Positions 28,012 through 37,194 of a DNA stretch of 64,000 nucleotides are shown here, in pieces (the first letter of the stretch is position 1; each line of letters starts with the position of its first letter). The DNA lies in contig CALKKV010000057.1 of the NCBI GenBank assembly GCA_937992195.1, positions 62,001-126,000 of the forward strand, read 5' to 3'. The notes under the pieces were generated by a model. It did no database searches, was not told where the DNA came from, and saw nothing but the letters and a program-made list of their open reading frames with translations. The translations under genes were made by a program, and so were the position numbers. This DNA comes from an uncultured Gammaproteobacteria bacterium. GTDB lineage: Bacteria; Pseudomonadota; Gammaproteobacteria; Arenicellales; Poriferihabitantaceae.

Positions 28012-29220
28012 CTAGCCGATACTCTCGCAGAATCGCGCAATTCGCTCACACGAAGCTACTAAATCAGCCTCCGCCGCAGCAAATGACAACCGAAAATAGC
28101 CGTCGCTCCCAAAGGCTGAACCTGGCACTACCGAAACACCTTGTTCTTCCATTAAACCCATAACCCAATCCGTATCACTAGCTATCGTGCGACCTTTGAT
28201 CGTCGATTTTCCGATAAACTGCTTTACCGAAACAAACAAATAAAATGCACCCGCCGGGTCAAAACAATCAAGCCCATCAATCTTGTTGATAGCATTTAAC
28301 ATAAGCTCCTTGCGGCTTGAAAACTCATCCGCCATCTCTTTCACAGCATCCTGCGGACCCGAAAGTGCTTCGACACCTGCCCATTGTGAGATCGAACACG
28401 GCGCAAGCGATGATTGCCCCTGCAGCTTCTTCATTCCTTTAATCAATTCTTCAGGCGCTGCGCCATAACCCAGTCTCCAGCCAGTCATTGCGTGCGACTT
28501 CGACAGACCGTTGACAATCAATGTTCTTGATTTCAGCTGTGGGTTCACTTCGCAAAAATTCACAAAAGTCGATGGTGCATAAATAACCTTCTCATAAATA
28601 TCGTCTGTCATAATCATGACATTTGGGTGCTCCAGCAACACTTCTCCTAAAGCCTGAAACTCCTCTCGGGTATACACAGCGCCAGTTGGGTTAGAGGGTG
28701 AATTCAGAAATAACCACCGGCTTTTGCTGGTAATGGATTTAGACAGTTGATCTGGGGTTATCTTAAAGCTTGCCTCCTGCGTTGTTTGCACGATCACTGG
28801 CTCACCGCCAAACAGCAGTGCAATATCAGGATAGCTCACCCAATACGGCGCTGGAATAATGACTTCATCGCCTATTTCCAGCGTTGCCATCATGGCGTTG
28901 TAAATGATTTGCTTACCGCCCGCACTGACAATAATCTCTGGCGGATCGTAGTCGAGCCCGTTATCCGTTTTTAGCTTGTCACATATAGCCTGGCGCAATG
29001 GCAAGATACCCTCAACCATTGTGTAATGGGTTTCCCCAGCCTGCATCGCTTTGGTCGCCGCCTGTTGAATATTTAATGGGGTATCGAAATTAGGTTCACC
29101 GGCGGCAAGTGAAATTACATCATGCCCTTCATCCCTAAGTGCACGGGCACGGTTAGAAATATCCACCGTAGGTGAAACGCGTACTTTCGAAAGACGAGTC
29201 GCTAGCTTGATCATGGTCAT
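28012..29220 (-). CDS. Aspartate aminotransferase, class I fold (subgroup 1-gamma type)
   Basis: 402-residue PLP enzyme that interconverts aspartate and 2-oxoglutarate with oxaloacetate and glutamate; relatives may also use prephenate. Seen are ISLAAGEPNFDTP (36-48), the PLP-stacking and substrate region PAPYWVSYPDIA, NSPSNPTGAVY, and the Schiff-base lysine in NGLSKSHAMTGWRLGYG (about 238-254). The motif pattern is that of the bacterial/thermophile AspC subgroup, not E. coli AspC. It starts 20 bases after relA on the same strand and likely shares its transcript. The first two methionines (codons 1 and 3) are both possible starts. Confidence 0.88.
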   Translation of the reverse strand: MTMIKLATRLSKVRVSPTVDISNRARALRDEGHDVISLAAGEPNFDTPLNIQQAATKAMQAGETHYTMVEGILPLRQAICDKLKTDNGLDYDPPEIIVSAGGKQIIYNAMMATLEIGDEVIIPAPYWVSYPDIALLFGGEPVIVQTTQEASFKITPDQLSKSITSKSRWLFLNSPSNPTGAVYTREEFQALGEVLLEHPNVMIMTDDIYEKVIYAPSTFVNFCEVNPQLKSRTLIVNGLSKSHAMTGWRLGYGAAPEELIKGMKKLQGQSSLAPCSISQWAGVEALSGPQDAVKEMADEFSSRKELMLNAINKIDGLDCFDPAGAFYLFVSVKQFIGKSTIKGRTIASDTDWVMGLMEEQGVSVVPGSAFGSDGYFRLSFAAAEADLVASCERIARFCESIG

Positions 29221-29240
29221 TAAAAATTTCTTGTTTATCT

Positions 29241-31337
29241 TTAATTTGTGATGCGTTTTACATCTTGTACATTTTGAATTCTTGAAAACTGCAACAGAAC
29301 CTTGCTCAATGAATTCAATCCATTTACTTCTAACCGCAGTTGCACCATCACGTTATTCTCCTCATCCGTAGACATATTTACCTTCAACACATGTACTTTT
29401 CTATCCTTCAGAACTTGCGTTATATCATGCAAAATACCACTGCGATTGTACGCTACTATCCGCACGCTTACTGGATACGAAGAAACATCATCCAACCCCC
29501 ACTCAACCTCAATGAGTCTGTTTTGCAATTCTTCGTCTAATCCCGAAATATTATGACAGTCTCGGTTGTGAATAGAGACACCTCGCCCCGTAGTAATGTA
29601 TCCCACAATCTGCTCTCCCGGCATCGGTTGGCAACACTTAGCCATAGTCGTCAATAAATTCCCAACGCCGTTAACTTTAAAGTCTCCCGGCTTGTTCTTC
29701 GGTTGCTCTACCTTGTTTTCAACCAGGGGTTGCTGCGATTGCTCAAGCTCACGCCGAAAAGGCAATAGAGCGCGCGACAATTTATAGTCACCCGCCCCAA
29801 GCGCTGCAAGTAGATCATCGGTCTTATGATAGGGTGTGTTTTCTACGATGCGTTCATATCCAAGATCTTCCAGCCCTAAACGCGAAAGCTCTTTTTCTAA
29901 CATGGTTCGACCTTCTGCCAAATGATGACTAAAGTCTTGTAACTTGAACCATTGCAGAATTCTTGATCGTGCTCTCTGGGTTTTGACGTACTCAAGCTCG
30001 GGGCGCAGCCAGTCCCTGCTGGGAGATCCATTCTTAATCGTTTGAATTTGAACCTGCTCACCTGTTTTCAACTGATATCCCAGTGGCACCATCTTTCCGT
30101 TTACCCGCGCACCTCGGGTGCGATGCCCAACCTCTGAGTGCACCGCGTAGGCAAAATCTATAGGCGTTGCCCCTTCCGGCAAATCCATTACGGTGCCCTT
30201 GGGCGTGAACACATAAACCCGGCGACTGTCAGCTGATTGCTTGAATGCTTCGGAGATACTATGACTATCTTTTAACTCATCTTTCCACTCCAACAGTTGA
30301 CGCAACCATAATATTTTATTGTCGATATTATCCTCAGCATTGCGACGTTCCTTGTATCGCCAGTGAGCAGCAACACCCAGTTCATTGTCCTCATGCATCT
30401 CACGCGTTCGAATCTGAACCTCTACCGTCTTGTCCTCCGGACCGATAACTACTGTGTGAATCGATCGGTAACCATTCGACTTTGGCGTCGCAATGTAATC
30501 GTCGAATTCTCCCGGCAAATGGCGCCACTTAGTATGAATAGTTCCCAGAGCGGAATAGCATTCTGACACCGAGCCGACCACCACCCTTACCGCCCGGATA
30601 TCCCAAAGGTTCTCAAAGGATAATCCTTTCATCTCCATCTTCTTCCATATGCTGTACAGGTGCTTCGGCCGACCCTGCACTTCAGCTTCGATTCCATCAG
30701 TCGAAAGTGCAAGTCGAATGGTTTCGATAAGCTTATGAATATAGTTTTCCCGATCTAATCGCTTTCCATCAAGCTTCTGTGCAAGACCCCGATACACTTC
30801 AGGGGTCTTATAGCGCAGCGCAAAATCCTCGAGCTCCCACTTCAACTGCCATACGCCTAATCGATTCGCGAGTGGCGCATACACATCCAGGGTGAGTTGA
30901 CTCAGATGCTGCTGCTCGTCTCTCTCCATATCCCGGGCGCTTCGCAATAGTTGAAGCTGATCAGCAAGTTTAATCAATACAACACGCACGTCATCAACCA
31001 TGGTAATCAGCATTTTTCGCAAATTATCTTCGTTAACTTCCGCGTTATTCACAATCTCGCTACTTCGAGAAAAAGAAGAGAGACGATTAAGACTATCAAC
31101 CCCATGGTACAAAGCAGCAACCTCTCCACCAAACTCCTTCTCAACGTCTAACGCACTAGAGTCTACTTCTGCTAACACGCAGACTAGTATGGCAGCCAAA
31201 CATCCGCTCGAGTCCATGCCGAGAGTTTTTAGTATATCGACAGTCAGCTCTGCTTGCTCCAGCTTGCCATTGCTAACCTGTGCGTATCTCGTTAGAGAAC
31301 CCATCTGTTGCTGAAACTCAGTGTGGCGAAAATCCAT
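29241..31337 (-). CDS. relA: GTP pyrophosphokinase RelA
   Basis: Ribosome-associated (p)ppGpp synthetase of the stringent response. Of 698 residues, the N-terminal pseudo-hydrolase domain (1-170) lacks the HDxxED metal motif of SpoT, so hydrolase activity is not expected. The synthetase domain has EFDDYIATPKSNGYRSIH (about 276-293) and LGVAAHWRYK; the acidic EFDD form is that of RelA rather than SpoT. TGS follows (RVYVFTPKGTVMDLPEGATP, about 374-393), then the zinc-finger/CC region CCQPMPGEQIVG and an ACT/RRM domain at the C-terminus. It is slightly shorter than E. coli RelA (744). The aminotransferase gene follows 20 bases on. Confidence 0.93.
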   Translation of the reverse strand: MDFRHTEFQQQMGSLTRYAQVSNGKLEQAELTVDILKTLGMDSSGCLAAILVCVLAEVDSSALDVEKEFGGEVAALYHGVDSLNRLSSFSRSSEIVNNAEVNEDNLRKMLITMVDDVRVVLIKLADQLQLLRSARDMERDEQQHLSQLTLDVYAPLANRLGVWQLKWELEDFALRYKTPEVYRGLAQKLDGKRLDRENYIHKLIETIRLALSTDGIEAEVQGRPKHLYSIWKKMEMKGLSFENLWDIRAVRVVVGSVSECYSALGTIHTKWRHLPGEFDDYIATPKSNGYRSIHTVVIGPEDKTVEVQIRTREMHEDNELGVAAHWRYKERRNAEDNIDNKILWLRQLLEWKDELKDSHSISEAFKQSADSRRVYVFTPKGTVMDLPEGATPIDFAYAVHSEVGHRTRGARVNGKMVPLGYQLKTGEQVQIQTIKNGSPSRDWLRPELEYVKTQRARSRILQWFKLQDFSHHLAEGRTMLEKELSRLGLEDLGYERIVENTPYHKTDDLLAALGAGDYKLSRALLPFRRELEQSQQPLVENKVEQPKNKPGDFKVNGVGNLLTTMAKCCQPMPGEQIVGYITTGRGVSIHNRDCHNISGLDEELQNRLIEVEWGLDDVSSYPVSVRIVAYNRSGILHDITQVLKDRKVHVLKVNMSTDEENNVMVQLRLEVNGLNSLSKVLLQFSRIQNVQDVKRITN

Positions 31338-31421
31338 ATTTTTTAGTACTACATATCACGAAGAAAACAATGCCTTCGCCGGAATATACGCGGCCTCATA
31401 TACAAAGTAAAAAGGAGAAAA

Positions 31422-31598
31422 ATGATATTTGTCCCACGTCTACAACGCGATAATAGATCGCATAACGTGATAACTATTCACACTGTTCTATTAAATAGAA
31501 GAATGAGAAAATTATGCTCTACTCTTTGTGTTGAATGCGCAGAATTTATTTCTATTGAAAAACGCCTATTAATCTCAAATATTACGAAAGATAAGTAA
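31422..31598 (+). CDS. Possible small protein of 58 residues with a CxxxCxxC motif
   Basis: A short frame starting with ATG four bases after a good Shine-Dalgarno (AAGGAG, 31412-31417). The predicted peptide is basic, with NRRMRKLCSTLCVECAEF around residues 25-42, giving a CxxxCxxC spacing that could bind metal, and no membrane segment. It lies in the 338-base gap between the divergent relA and lipoprotein genes. The rest of the gap is AT-rich without other features. I do not recognise a family. The ribosome site is the main support, and the frame may be chance. Confidence 0.3.
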   Translation: MIFVPRLQRDNRSHNVITIHTVLLNRRMRKLCSTLCVECAEFISIEKRLLISNITKDK

Positions 31599-31675
31599 GC
31601 TTCAACAGTGGATTTAATCATTTAGATACAAGAATACCTTGCACATTAGTGACTGAATAGAAAAAATCCCAGCCA

Positions 31676-32038
31676 ATGCGTTTTCAAGTTTTACTTCCCC
31701 TGCTACTTACCTCGATTTCTGCTTGTCAGACAATTCCCTATCAGCGAATCAATAACCAGGCTGTTTTTACTGAAAAAGTAATCGGAAAACCACTGAGTTG
31801 GCCAGGAGGGTATCATGTTAAATTTAGTCCCTCGGGAGAAATATCCGGTCGCTTTCCTAATGGAAATGTGACGGGAAAATGGCTCTGGCAAGACGATTTG
31901 TTTTGTCGCAGCATTCGCGTCAATGGTATCTCAAAACCATACGAGTGCCTGGAAATTGAATATAACGGCGCTCAAATACGATTCAAACGAAAGGATGGCA
32001 GCTACTTTCTGCCCTATCGAATAGGACAATCCGGGTAG
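31676..32038 (+). CDS. Small predicted lipoprotein of unknown function
   Basis: 120 residues with a lipoprotein signal (hydrophobic LLPLLLTSISAC; modified cysteine at 17) and a small beta-rich mature domain containing GKWLWQDDLFCRS and IRFKRKDGSYFL. The mature part has only two further cysteines. The sequence GKW...C...G...C resembles small periplasmic domains that read or bind a ligand, but I do not recognise a named family. It has its own AT-rich upstream region and is convergent with yjbQ, 27 bases away. Confidence 0.6.
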   Translation: MRFQVLLPLLLTSISACQTIPYQRINNQAVFTEKVIGKPLSWPGGYHVKFSPSGEISGRFPNGNVTGKWLWQDDLFCRSIRVNGISKPYECLEIEYNGAQIRFKRKDGSYFLPYRIGQSG

Positions 32039-32065
32039 TTAAATTAAGGTTTAGTGTAGCGACGA

Positions 32066-32476
32066 TTAGTCATTCATCAGATGGACAACAATACTGCGCG
32101 ACTGTTGCTGGGATCGGTGCTCCCATAGATAAATACCCTGCCAGGTTCCGAGCGCTAATCTACCTCTCACGATTGGAATTGAAAGCGTGGTCTGCGTTAG
32201 CATTGACTTGATATGCGCCGGCATATCATCGGCCCCTTCCATTGTATGGGTGTAGAGCGAGTCATTTTCTGGCACAAGTCGGTCCAGCCAGTTCTCTAAA
32301 TCACGACGCGCACTTGGATCTGCATTTTCTTGGACCAGTAAACTTGCCGATGTATGCTGAATTGCTAGCGTGCACAAACCGTCACCCTGGCAATATTGCG
32401 CTAACAAAGATTGCACATCGGCACTGATATCTTGTAAACCACGAGAGGAGTTTGAAATATCAATCGATCTAATCAT
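32066..32476 (-). CDS. yjbQ: YjbQ/UPF0047 family protein
   Basis: 136-residue single-domain protein. Signature elements seen are IQHTSASLLVQENADPSARRDLENWLDRL (residues about 39-67, quoted here only in part: HTSASLLVQENADP) and MLTQTTLSIPIVRGRLALGTWQGIYLWEHR, of which SIPIVRGRLALGTWQ is diagnostic. The E. coli homologue has weak thiamine-phosphate synthase activity, but the physiological role is unclear. It follows xerD on the same strand by 11 bases, so it is probably the last gene of the rplS-helical repeat-xerD-yjbQ run. Confidence 0.9.
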   Translation of the reverse strand: MIRSIDISNSSRGLQDISADVQSLLAQYCQGDGLCTLAIQHTSASLLVQENADPSARRDLENWLDRLVPENDSLYTHTMEGADDMPAHIKSMLTQTTLSIPIVRGRLALGTWQGIYLWEHRSQQQSRSIVVHLMND

Positions 32477-32487
32477 AGTTGAAAAAT

Positions 32488-33402
32488 CTAACCTCTCGGA
32501 TGATGTTGCTGGTGTAGCAACTGCAATCGGGCGTTTGCTACATGGGTATAAATTTGCGTTGTAGACAGATTTGAGTGCCCCAGCAGCATTTGCACACTTC
32601 TTAAATCGGCGCCGTGATTGAGCAAATGCGTGGCAAACGCATGTCTTAGCGTATGTGGCGATAAAGAAGAGTTTATCCCCGCCTTTAGCGCATATCGTTT
32701 AATATTTTGCCAAAACCCTTGGCGTGACATCGCCTTCGCTCTGCGCGTAAGAAACACGGCATCACTCACATGATTGGATAGCAGTTCGTCTCGGCTTTCT
32801 GAAAGATAGCGTTCGATCCAACTGACAGACTGTTCACCAAGAGGCACCAGTCTCTCTTTACTCCCTTTTCCGAAAACTCGACAAAAGCCGGCTACCAAGT
32901 CTATTTCGGTAACCGTGAGACTAACCAATTCACTCACTCTTAAACCCGTTGCATACAGAGTTTCTAGCATAGCCCGATCCCGAAGACCTAGACTATTAGT
33001 TATATCTGGCGCCGCGATTAAACGTTCAACATCTTCTTCAGAAAGGCTCTTCGGCAACGATTTTCCAATCTGCGGCGAACTCATATCTGCAGTCGGATCT
33101 AGCTTTATCGCGCCTTCAGCCAGATAATATCGATAAAACCGCTTCAGTGTTGAGAGACTCCTTGAAACAGTTCTTCTACTACTACTCTCTCCCCGAACAT
33201 CGAGGTAATCTCGCATTACATCCCGATCAATCCCTAGCAATGAATGTCCTGCAGAACTAGCGTATCTTGCAAAATGTTGAAGGTCTAAACGGTATGATGC
33301 AAGCGTATTCGCGCTCAAACCAGATTCCAGCCAAACAGCGTCCAGGAAGGTATCGAGATAGCTCTGTTCTTCGGGAGTGATTTTCGTCTTAAGTTTACTC
33401 AT
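32488..33402 (-). CDS. xerD: Tyrosine recombinase XerD
   Basis: Chromosome-dimer resolvase acting with XerC and FtsK at dif. The 304-residue protein has an N-terminal SAM-like core-binding domain (1-110) and a catalytic domain with the arginine in LYATGLRVSELVSLT, HTLRHAFATHLL and GHSNLSTTQIYTHV (nucleophile tyrosine). The C-terminal end LHQQHHPRG is the characteristic XerD tail and excludes XerC or an integrase. No adjacent att-like repeats were seen. It is 12 bases downstream of the helical-repeat gene. Confidence 0.93.
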   Translation of the reverse strand: MSKLKTKITPEEQSYLDTFLDAVWLESGLSANTLASYRLDLQHFARYASSAGHSLLGIDRDVMRDYLDVRGESSSRRTVSRSLSTLKRFYRYYLAEGAIKLDPTADMSSPQIGKSLPKSLSEEDVERLIAAPDITNSLGLRDRAMLETLYATGLRVSELVSLTVTEIDLVAGFCRVFGKGSKERLVPLGEQSVSWIERYLSESRDELLSNHVSDAVFLTRRAKAMSRQGFWQNIKRYALKAGINSSLSPHTLRHAFATHLLNHGADLRSVQMLLGHSNLSTTQIYTHVANARLQLLHQQHHPRG

Positions 33403-33414
33403 CCCAAACCGCGG

Positions 33415-35286
33415 TTATTCGGTAGTATTGCTGCTGGAGCGTCTTAACCAGATCTGCTCAATCTTTTGCTGTAGCGCTTGTTTTTGAGGATCCTCCTCAG
33501 CGCGAGATAAAAGTCCCTCAAACAATCGTAAGGCATCCTCGAAAAAACTTCCCGCCGACAGCGCTTCGGCGGCTCGAAAGCGAGCAGATTTACCCCACTG
33601 GTCAAAACCATTTTCTCGTTGCATCGCGGAGAATAAAAAGTAGTCTGCAGCTTTAATATGCTGATTGGTAGCGCCATAAGATTCTGCAACCCAAAACGCT
33701 ATTTCACGAAGGTATTTTCCGCCTGGAGACTTGTCATTAACTTTCTCCAACAGGGGGATCGCAAGGGCATGTTGTCCTACAGTTTGTAAATCAAAAATAG
33801 GCTGCAGAATTTTATCCGTCTGCTCCTCCGTTAATTCACTTACGCTATCTATCCACTTATGTAACTGCCGGGCACCCTGCTCGTGACGGCCGGCAATGAT
33901 AGAAATTCTACCGGTATAGGCAAGCCAGTCTTCATATGCCATCCCGGGAGGCGGACTCGATACGCTTTCGTTTGCCTGTGCAGCGAGCTCAACCTTTCCG
34001 TCTTCAAGCGCAAGGTTTGACAATCGCATCGCGGTAACCGGAGATAAATCCAGCGTTCCAAGAGGGTTAGAGTCGCCATAGAGAAGCGACACTAAATCCA
34101 TCCTATCGGAATCAACCAAAGAATTAATCAAGTTATCAGAGGCAACCTGTCGCGCTACGGATTCTGTTGATTTCGCAATATGCGCCCAAACCGCGCGTCT
34201 GACCACATCTTGCTCTGAAGAGATTGCCGCAGCGTAAAGACCCCAGCTGCTCTCCTCCCCTACTAGCAAGCCGATCTTGTTTGCCTGCGCAACAGCGATG
34301 TTTTCATAGACACTCAATAAATTCTCAGCGGTGGTATTTGGTATCGCTCTGAAGAGCGCACCGTTACGACGCTCATAAGCCTCTCTGGATACATCCAATA
34401 GGTATTGCTCTATCAGATCGGCTTGTTGAATGCGATCGTTAGCGCTAGCTGCTGCTTCCGACATGATAGACAATAGCGGCGCTTTCCAGAAATTAAATTC
34501 TTCTTTTGTTTGTAAAACACTTCCTGTTTCCAATAGTTGTTCTGGTGTTATAGATCTGTTTTTTGATCTCGCCCATAATCTCAACAACCGCGCATCAGGT
34601 TCCGTCAGGGGAGCAAGCAAACTCACTGTGGTGTCAGGAGAATTCGTTAACAACGCAATTCTACCCGCCAGCATTAGCCAATCTTTATCTTGCGGCCGAA
34701 AATCATCAAGAAAGACATTCGCCCCTTGGTTAGCTTCCTTCAACAGATCATCTGAAAGATAACTTTCAATAACCTGAAGCCGCAGCTTGCGCTTGTCTCG
34801 CTCAGAGAACTCAGAGGAGAGTAACTGTCGTCGCAGGATTCTTCGCGCTGTTTTACCGTTTCCAAGGGCGATCAGCGCTTCTACAGATTGCGATTCAGCT
34901 TCAGCAATTACCGAAGGGGGAAAAGCTGGAGGGATCGACCGCAAACGATCGTAGAGCTTCTGCCAATCTCCAGATGCTTTGTACAACGCCCAAAGCTGAC
35001 GCTCCCAATTCAACCACTCTCCATTGGGGCCTAGAGTTGGCCCCTGCTGCTCAAGAATTCGCTCCGCCAAATCCAGCACATTTGCCCTGATAAGAGTTCT
35101 TACTCTTTGCAATGCCGGAGTTGCCGGGGTATCAATGATCAGATGGTCATTCGCTGCTTGCCCGGGCATTGCCCAAAAAACAAGACAGATAAACGAACAC
35201 GCACACACAAAAAAACGGGTCGACGAAAGACCCGTTTTTTCTACTATAGCGCCTGTGCCTTTCACTTTAACAATCGAGCAAGACAT
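33415..35286 (-). CDS. Exported helical-repeat (TPR-like) protein, unknown function
   Basis: Up to 623 residues. A hydrophobic segment FFVCACSFICLVFWAMPGQA (about 26-45) looks like a signal peptide, followed by a long alpha-solenoid with degenerate TPR-like helix pairs through the whole chain (for example YDRLRSIPPAFPPSVIAEAE and HALAIPLLEKVNDKSPGG). The start is uncertain: a strong terminator hairpin (35209-35240) lies within the first 26 codons, so the true start may be a GTG near 35210-35265 rather than the ATG at 35286. I do not recognise a family. It lies between rplS and xerD on the same strand, 13 bases after rplS and 12 before xerD, and is probably a periplasmic or outer-envelope scaffold. 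Confidence 0.65.
   Translation of the reverse strand: MSCSIVKVKGTGAIVEKTGLSSTRFFVCACSFICLVFWAMPGQAANDHLIIDTPATPALQRVRTLIRANVLDLAERILEQQGPTLGPNGEWLNWERQLWALYKASGDWQKLYDRLRSIPPAFPPSVIAEAESQSVEALIALGNGKTARRILRRQLLSSEFSERDKRKLRLQVIESYLSDDLLKEANQGANVFLDDFRPQDKDWLMLAGRIALLTNSPDTTVSLLAPLTEPDARLLRLWARSKNRSITPEQLLETGSVLQTKEEFNFWKAPLLSIMSEAAASANDRIQQADLIEQYLLDVSREAYERRNGALFRAIPNTTAENLLSVYENIAVAQANKIGLLVGEESSWGLYAAAISSEQDVVRRAVWAHIAKSTESVARQVASDNLINSLVDSDRMDLVSLLYGDSNPLGTLDLSPVTAMRLSNLALEDGKVELAAQANESVSSPPPGMAYEDWLAYTGRISIIAGRHEQGARQLHKWIDSVSELTEEQTDKILQPIFDLQTVGQHALAIPLLEKVNDKSPGGKYLREIAFWVAESYGATNQHIKAADYFLFSAMQRENGFDQWGKSARFRAAEALSAGSFFEDALRLFEGLLSRAEEDPQKQALQQKIEQIWLRRSSSNTTE
35209..35240 (-). terminator. 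Intrinsic terminator of the rpsP-rplS operon, inside the next reading frame
   Basis: A perfect stem of 11-12 pairs (35210-35221 with 35229-35240, core ACGGGTC/GACCCGT) closes a seven-base loop and has seven T residues on the minus strand and six on the plus strand. It lies 59 bases after the rplS stop, the expected place for the operon end, yet falls inside the 5' part of the helical-repeat reading frame. Confidence 0.8.
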
Positions 35287-35298
35287 GCGCTGTGATAA

Positions 35299-35649
35299 CT
35301 AACGGCGAATCTTTTCCTTAATTCGAGCTGCACGACCGGTAAGATCACGGAGATAATAAAGCTTCGCACGCCGAACGTCACCACGACGTACTACCTCTAA
35401 ACTAGCTATCAATGGGCTATGGGTTTGAAATACCCGCTCAACCCCTTCTCCACCAGAAGTTTTGCGAACGGTAAATGATGAGTTCAAACCACGATTTTTC
35501 TTTGCAATGACAACACCTTCATAAGTTTGAAGACGCTCTCGATCACCTTCCTTTACACGCACCTGAACTTTCAAGGTATCGCCTGGACTGAATTCAGGGA
35601 TATCAGTTTTTAATTGCTCAGATTCAAGTTGTTGGATAATGTTATTCAT
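35299..35649 (-). CDS. rplS: 50S ribosomal protein L19
   Basis: 116 residues, the usual length, with the L19 signature [20 protein letters not shown] (about 20-39, longest run reported), [20 protein letters not shown] and [25 protein letters not shown]. It sits at the 30S-50S interface. It is the last gene of the conserved rpsP-rimM-trmD-rplS operon, 170 bases after trmD, and a strong terminator hairpin follows. Confidence 0.98.
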   Translation of the reverse strand: MNNIIQQLESEQLKTDIPEFSPGDTLKVQVRVKEGDRERLQTYEGVVIAKKNRGLNSSFTVRKTSGGEGVERVFQTHSPLIASLEVVRRGDVRRAKLYYLRDLTGRAARIKEKIRR

Positions 35650-35819
35650 TACTTTGCTCCCGCTTAAACTTTACTTAACTTTCAATACTGTTCATAAACC
35701 AGTGTCCGTGCTTAATTTCAAAAGCGCACGCTCACCACTATTTCTATCCCGCAACATCCGCTTAGCAAATACTTCCTTAGAAGCATTACTTCGGATGGTG
35801 CGACGCCGAAAAAGTTCTG

Positions 35820-36503
35820 CTATTTCAGATCTTTATCCAGCAAATCTGGTCTTTTCAACCGCGTCATCAGGGTAGCCTGTTGTTTCCGCCATTTGGCAAT
35901 CTTTTGATGATCACCGGACAAAAGCACTTCGGGTACCGCCATGTTCTCAAAAATCTCGGGACGTGTGTAGTGCGGACAATCTAACATGCCGTTACTAAAC
36001 GAGTCCTCTTTTGCGGAATCCGCGTTGCCCAATACCTGGGGCAACAAACGACTCACCGCATCAATCAACATCATTGCCGGTATTTCGCCACCTGCAACAA
36101 CATAGTCACCGATAGAAATCTCCCGATCAACCCGTGAGTCAATCACCCTCTGGTCAATTCCTTCATATCTACCGCATAACAAAATAAAACTATCTCTCGC
36201 CGCGAGACTCAACACTAACCCATGGTCAAGTCGCTGGCCCTGAGGGGAAAGATATATCACCTCCCCGTCATTCGAACTCTTGGCGCGATCGATGCTTTTG
36301 GCTAACGGTTCAGCCATCATCACCATTCCAGGACCACCACCGTAAGGTCTGTCGTCAACCCGTCGATAACGATCCTGCGTTTCGTCGCGGGGATTGTAAC
36401 ATTTCAGCGACATTGCGCCTTTATCCAGCGCGACTCTGCTCATACCATGCAGACTTATCGCATCGAACATTTCGGGAAACAAGGTGACGACGTCAATCTG
36501 CAT
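35820..36503 (-). CDS. trmD: tRNA (guanine-N1-)-methyltransferase TrmD
   Basis: Makes m1G37 in tRNAs with a G at position 36, preventing frameshifting. The 227-residue enzyme has the N-terminal IDVVTLFPEMFDAI, the trefoil-knot SAM region LLCGRYEGIDQRVIDSRVDREISIGDYVVAGGE (about 107-140; LCGRYEGID is the key part), and the C-terminal TRPEIFENMAVPEVLLSGDHQKIAKWR. It overlaps rimM by 11 bases, as is usual for this operon, and lies upstream of rplS. Confidence 0.97.
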   Translation of the reverse strand: MQIDVVTLFPEMFDAISLHGMSRVALDKGAMSLKCYNPRDETQDRYRRVDDRPYGGGPGMVMMAEPLAKSIDRAKSSNDGEVIYLSPQGQRLDHGLVLSLAARDSFILLCGRYEGIDQRVIDSRVDREISIGDYVVAGGEIPAMMLIDAVSRLLPQVLGNADSAKEDSFSNGMLDCPHYTRPEIFENMAVPEVLLSGDHQKIAKWRKQQATLMTRLKRPDLLDKDLK

Positions 36504-37098
36504 CCCAATCCACCAATATCTCGCCCTTCTCGAGGTCGACTTTCATTACATATTGGTCAGCCCAGGGAATTAATACTTCCAATCGCTGCCCACTGTCTTC
36601 AATCTTACGAATCACCATGACATCATTTGCACCAGTTTCGACTAAATGATCGACAGTTCCAAATTCATGACCTGCCAGATTACTTACTCGGAGCCCAAGC
36701 AAATCAGTCCAGTAGTATTCGCCTTCTTCCAGCTGCGCAAACTGATCACGGTGAATCACAATAGTCGCGCCAATCAAACTTTCGGCTAATTCTCGACTCT
36801 CTATTCCCGAAAGCCGAACAATGAGCCCTTTGCCTTGGTCGCGACCTTCTAGTAATTTCAAAAATCGATCACAATTATCTACACTATCACCCAGCTGAGT
36901 TTTACTGCTAACACCCTGTCTATTCTCGCTATTGTCAGCATCGACAAGTGACCAGCTATCAAAATTCAGAATTTCCTGAGGCGGTCTGGTATACGATATG
37001 ACTTTCACCCAACCTTTCACGCCAAAATGCGCCTGAATCAGCCCGACAACAATATACTGGCCTTCAGCAGATGACGGTGATTCATTTTGTTTGTTCAA
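36493..37098 (-). CDS. rimM: Ribosome maturation factor RimM
   Basis: Assists 16S rRNA processing and 30S head assembly, binding ribosomal protein S19. The N-terminal RimM domain starts at VVGLIQAHFGVKGWVKV (about 18-34), and the C-terminal PRC-barrel domain carries EYYWTDLLGLRV and VLIPWADQYVMKVD. At 201 residues it is about 20 longer than E. coli RimM owing to an insert near residues 60-80. The start is TTG at 37098, with a GAAGG ribosome site ten bases upstream and no other start in frame. Overlaps trmD by 11 bases. Confidence 0.95.
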   Translation of the reverse strand: MNKQNESPSSAEGQYIVVGLIQAHFGVKGWVKVISYTRPPQEILNFDSWSLVDADNSENRQGVSSKTQLGDSVDNCDRFLKLLEGRDQGKGLIVRLSGIESRELAESLIGATIVIHRDQFAQLEEGEYYWTDLLGLRVSNLAGHEFGTVDHLVETGANDVMVIRKIEDSGQRLEVLIPWADQYVMKVDLEKGEILVDWDAD

Positions 37099-37194
37099 TT
37101 GGACACAACCTTCATCCGAAAAAACAAATCATTTGTAATCTCCATCGACCCTGTTAACGATCAATCGATCGTCATAGGGCTTACGAAACTACGA

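Noticed and set aside
32488-33402. XerD as an integrase of a mobile element
   Set aside because: The C-terminal HHPRG tail and conserved motifs mark housekeeping XerD; no att repeats, tRNA insertion or phage genes are nearby.
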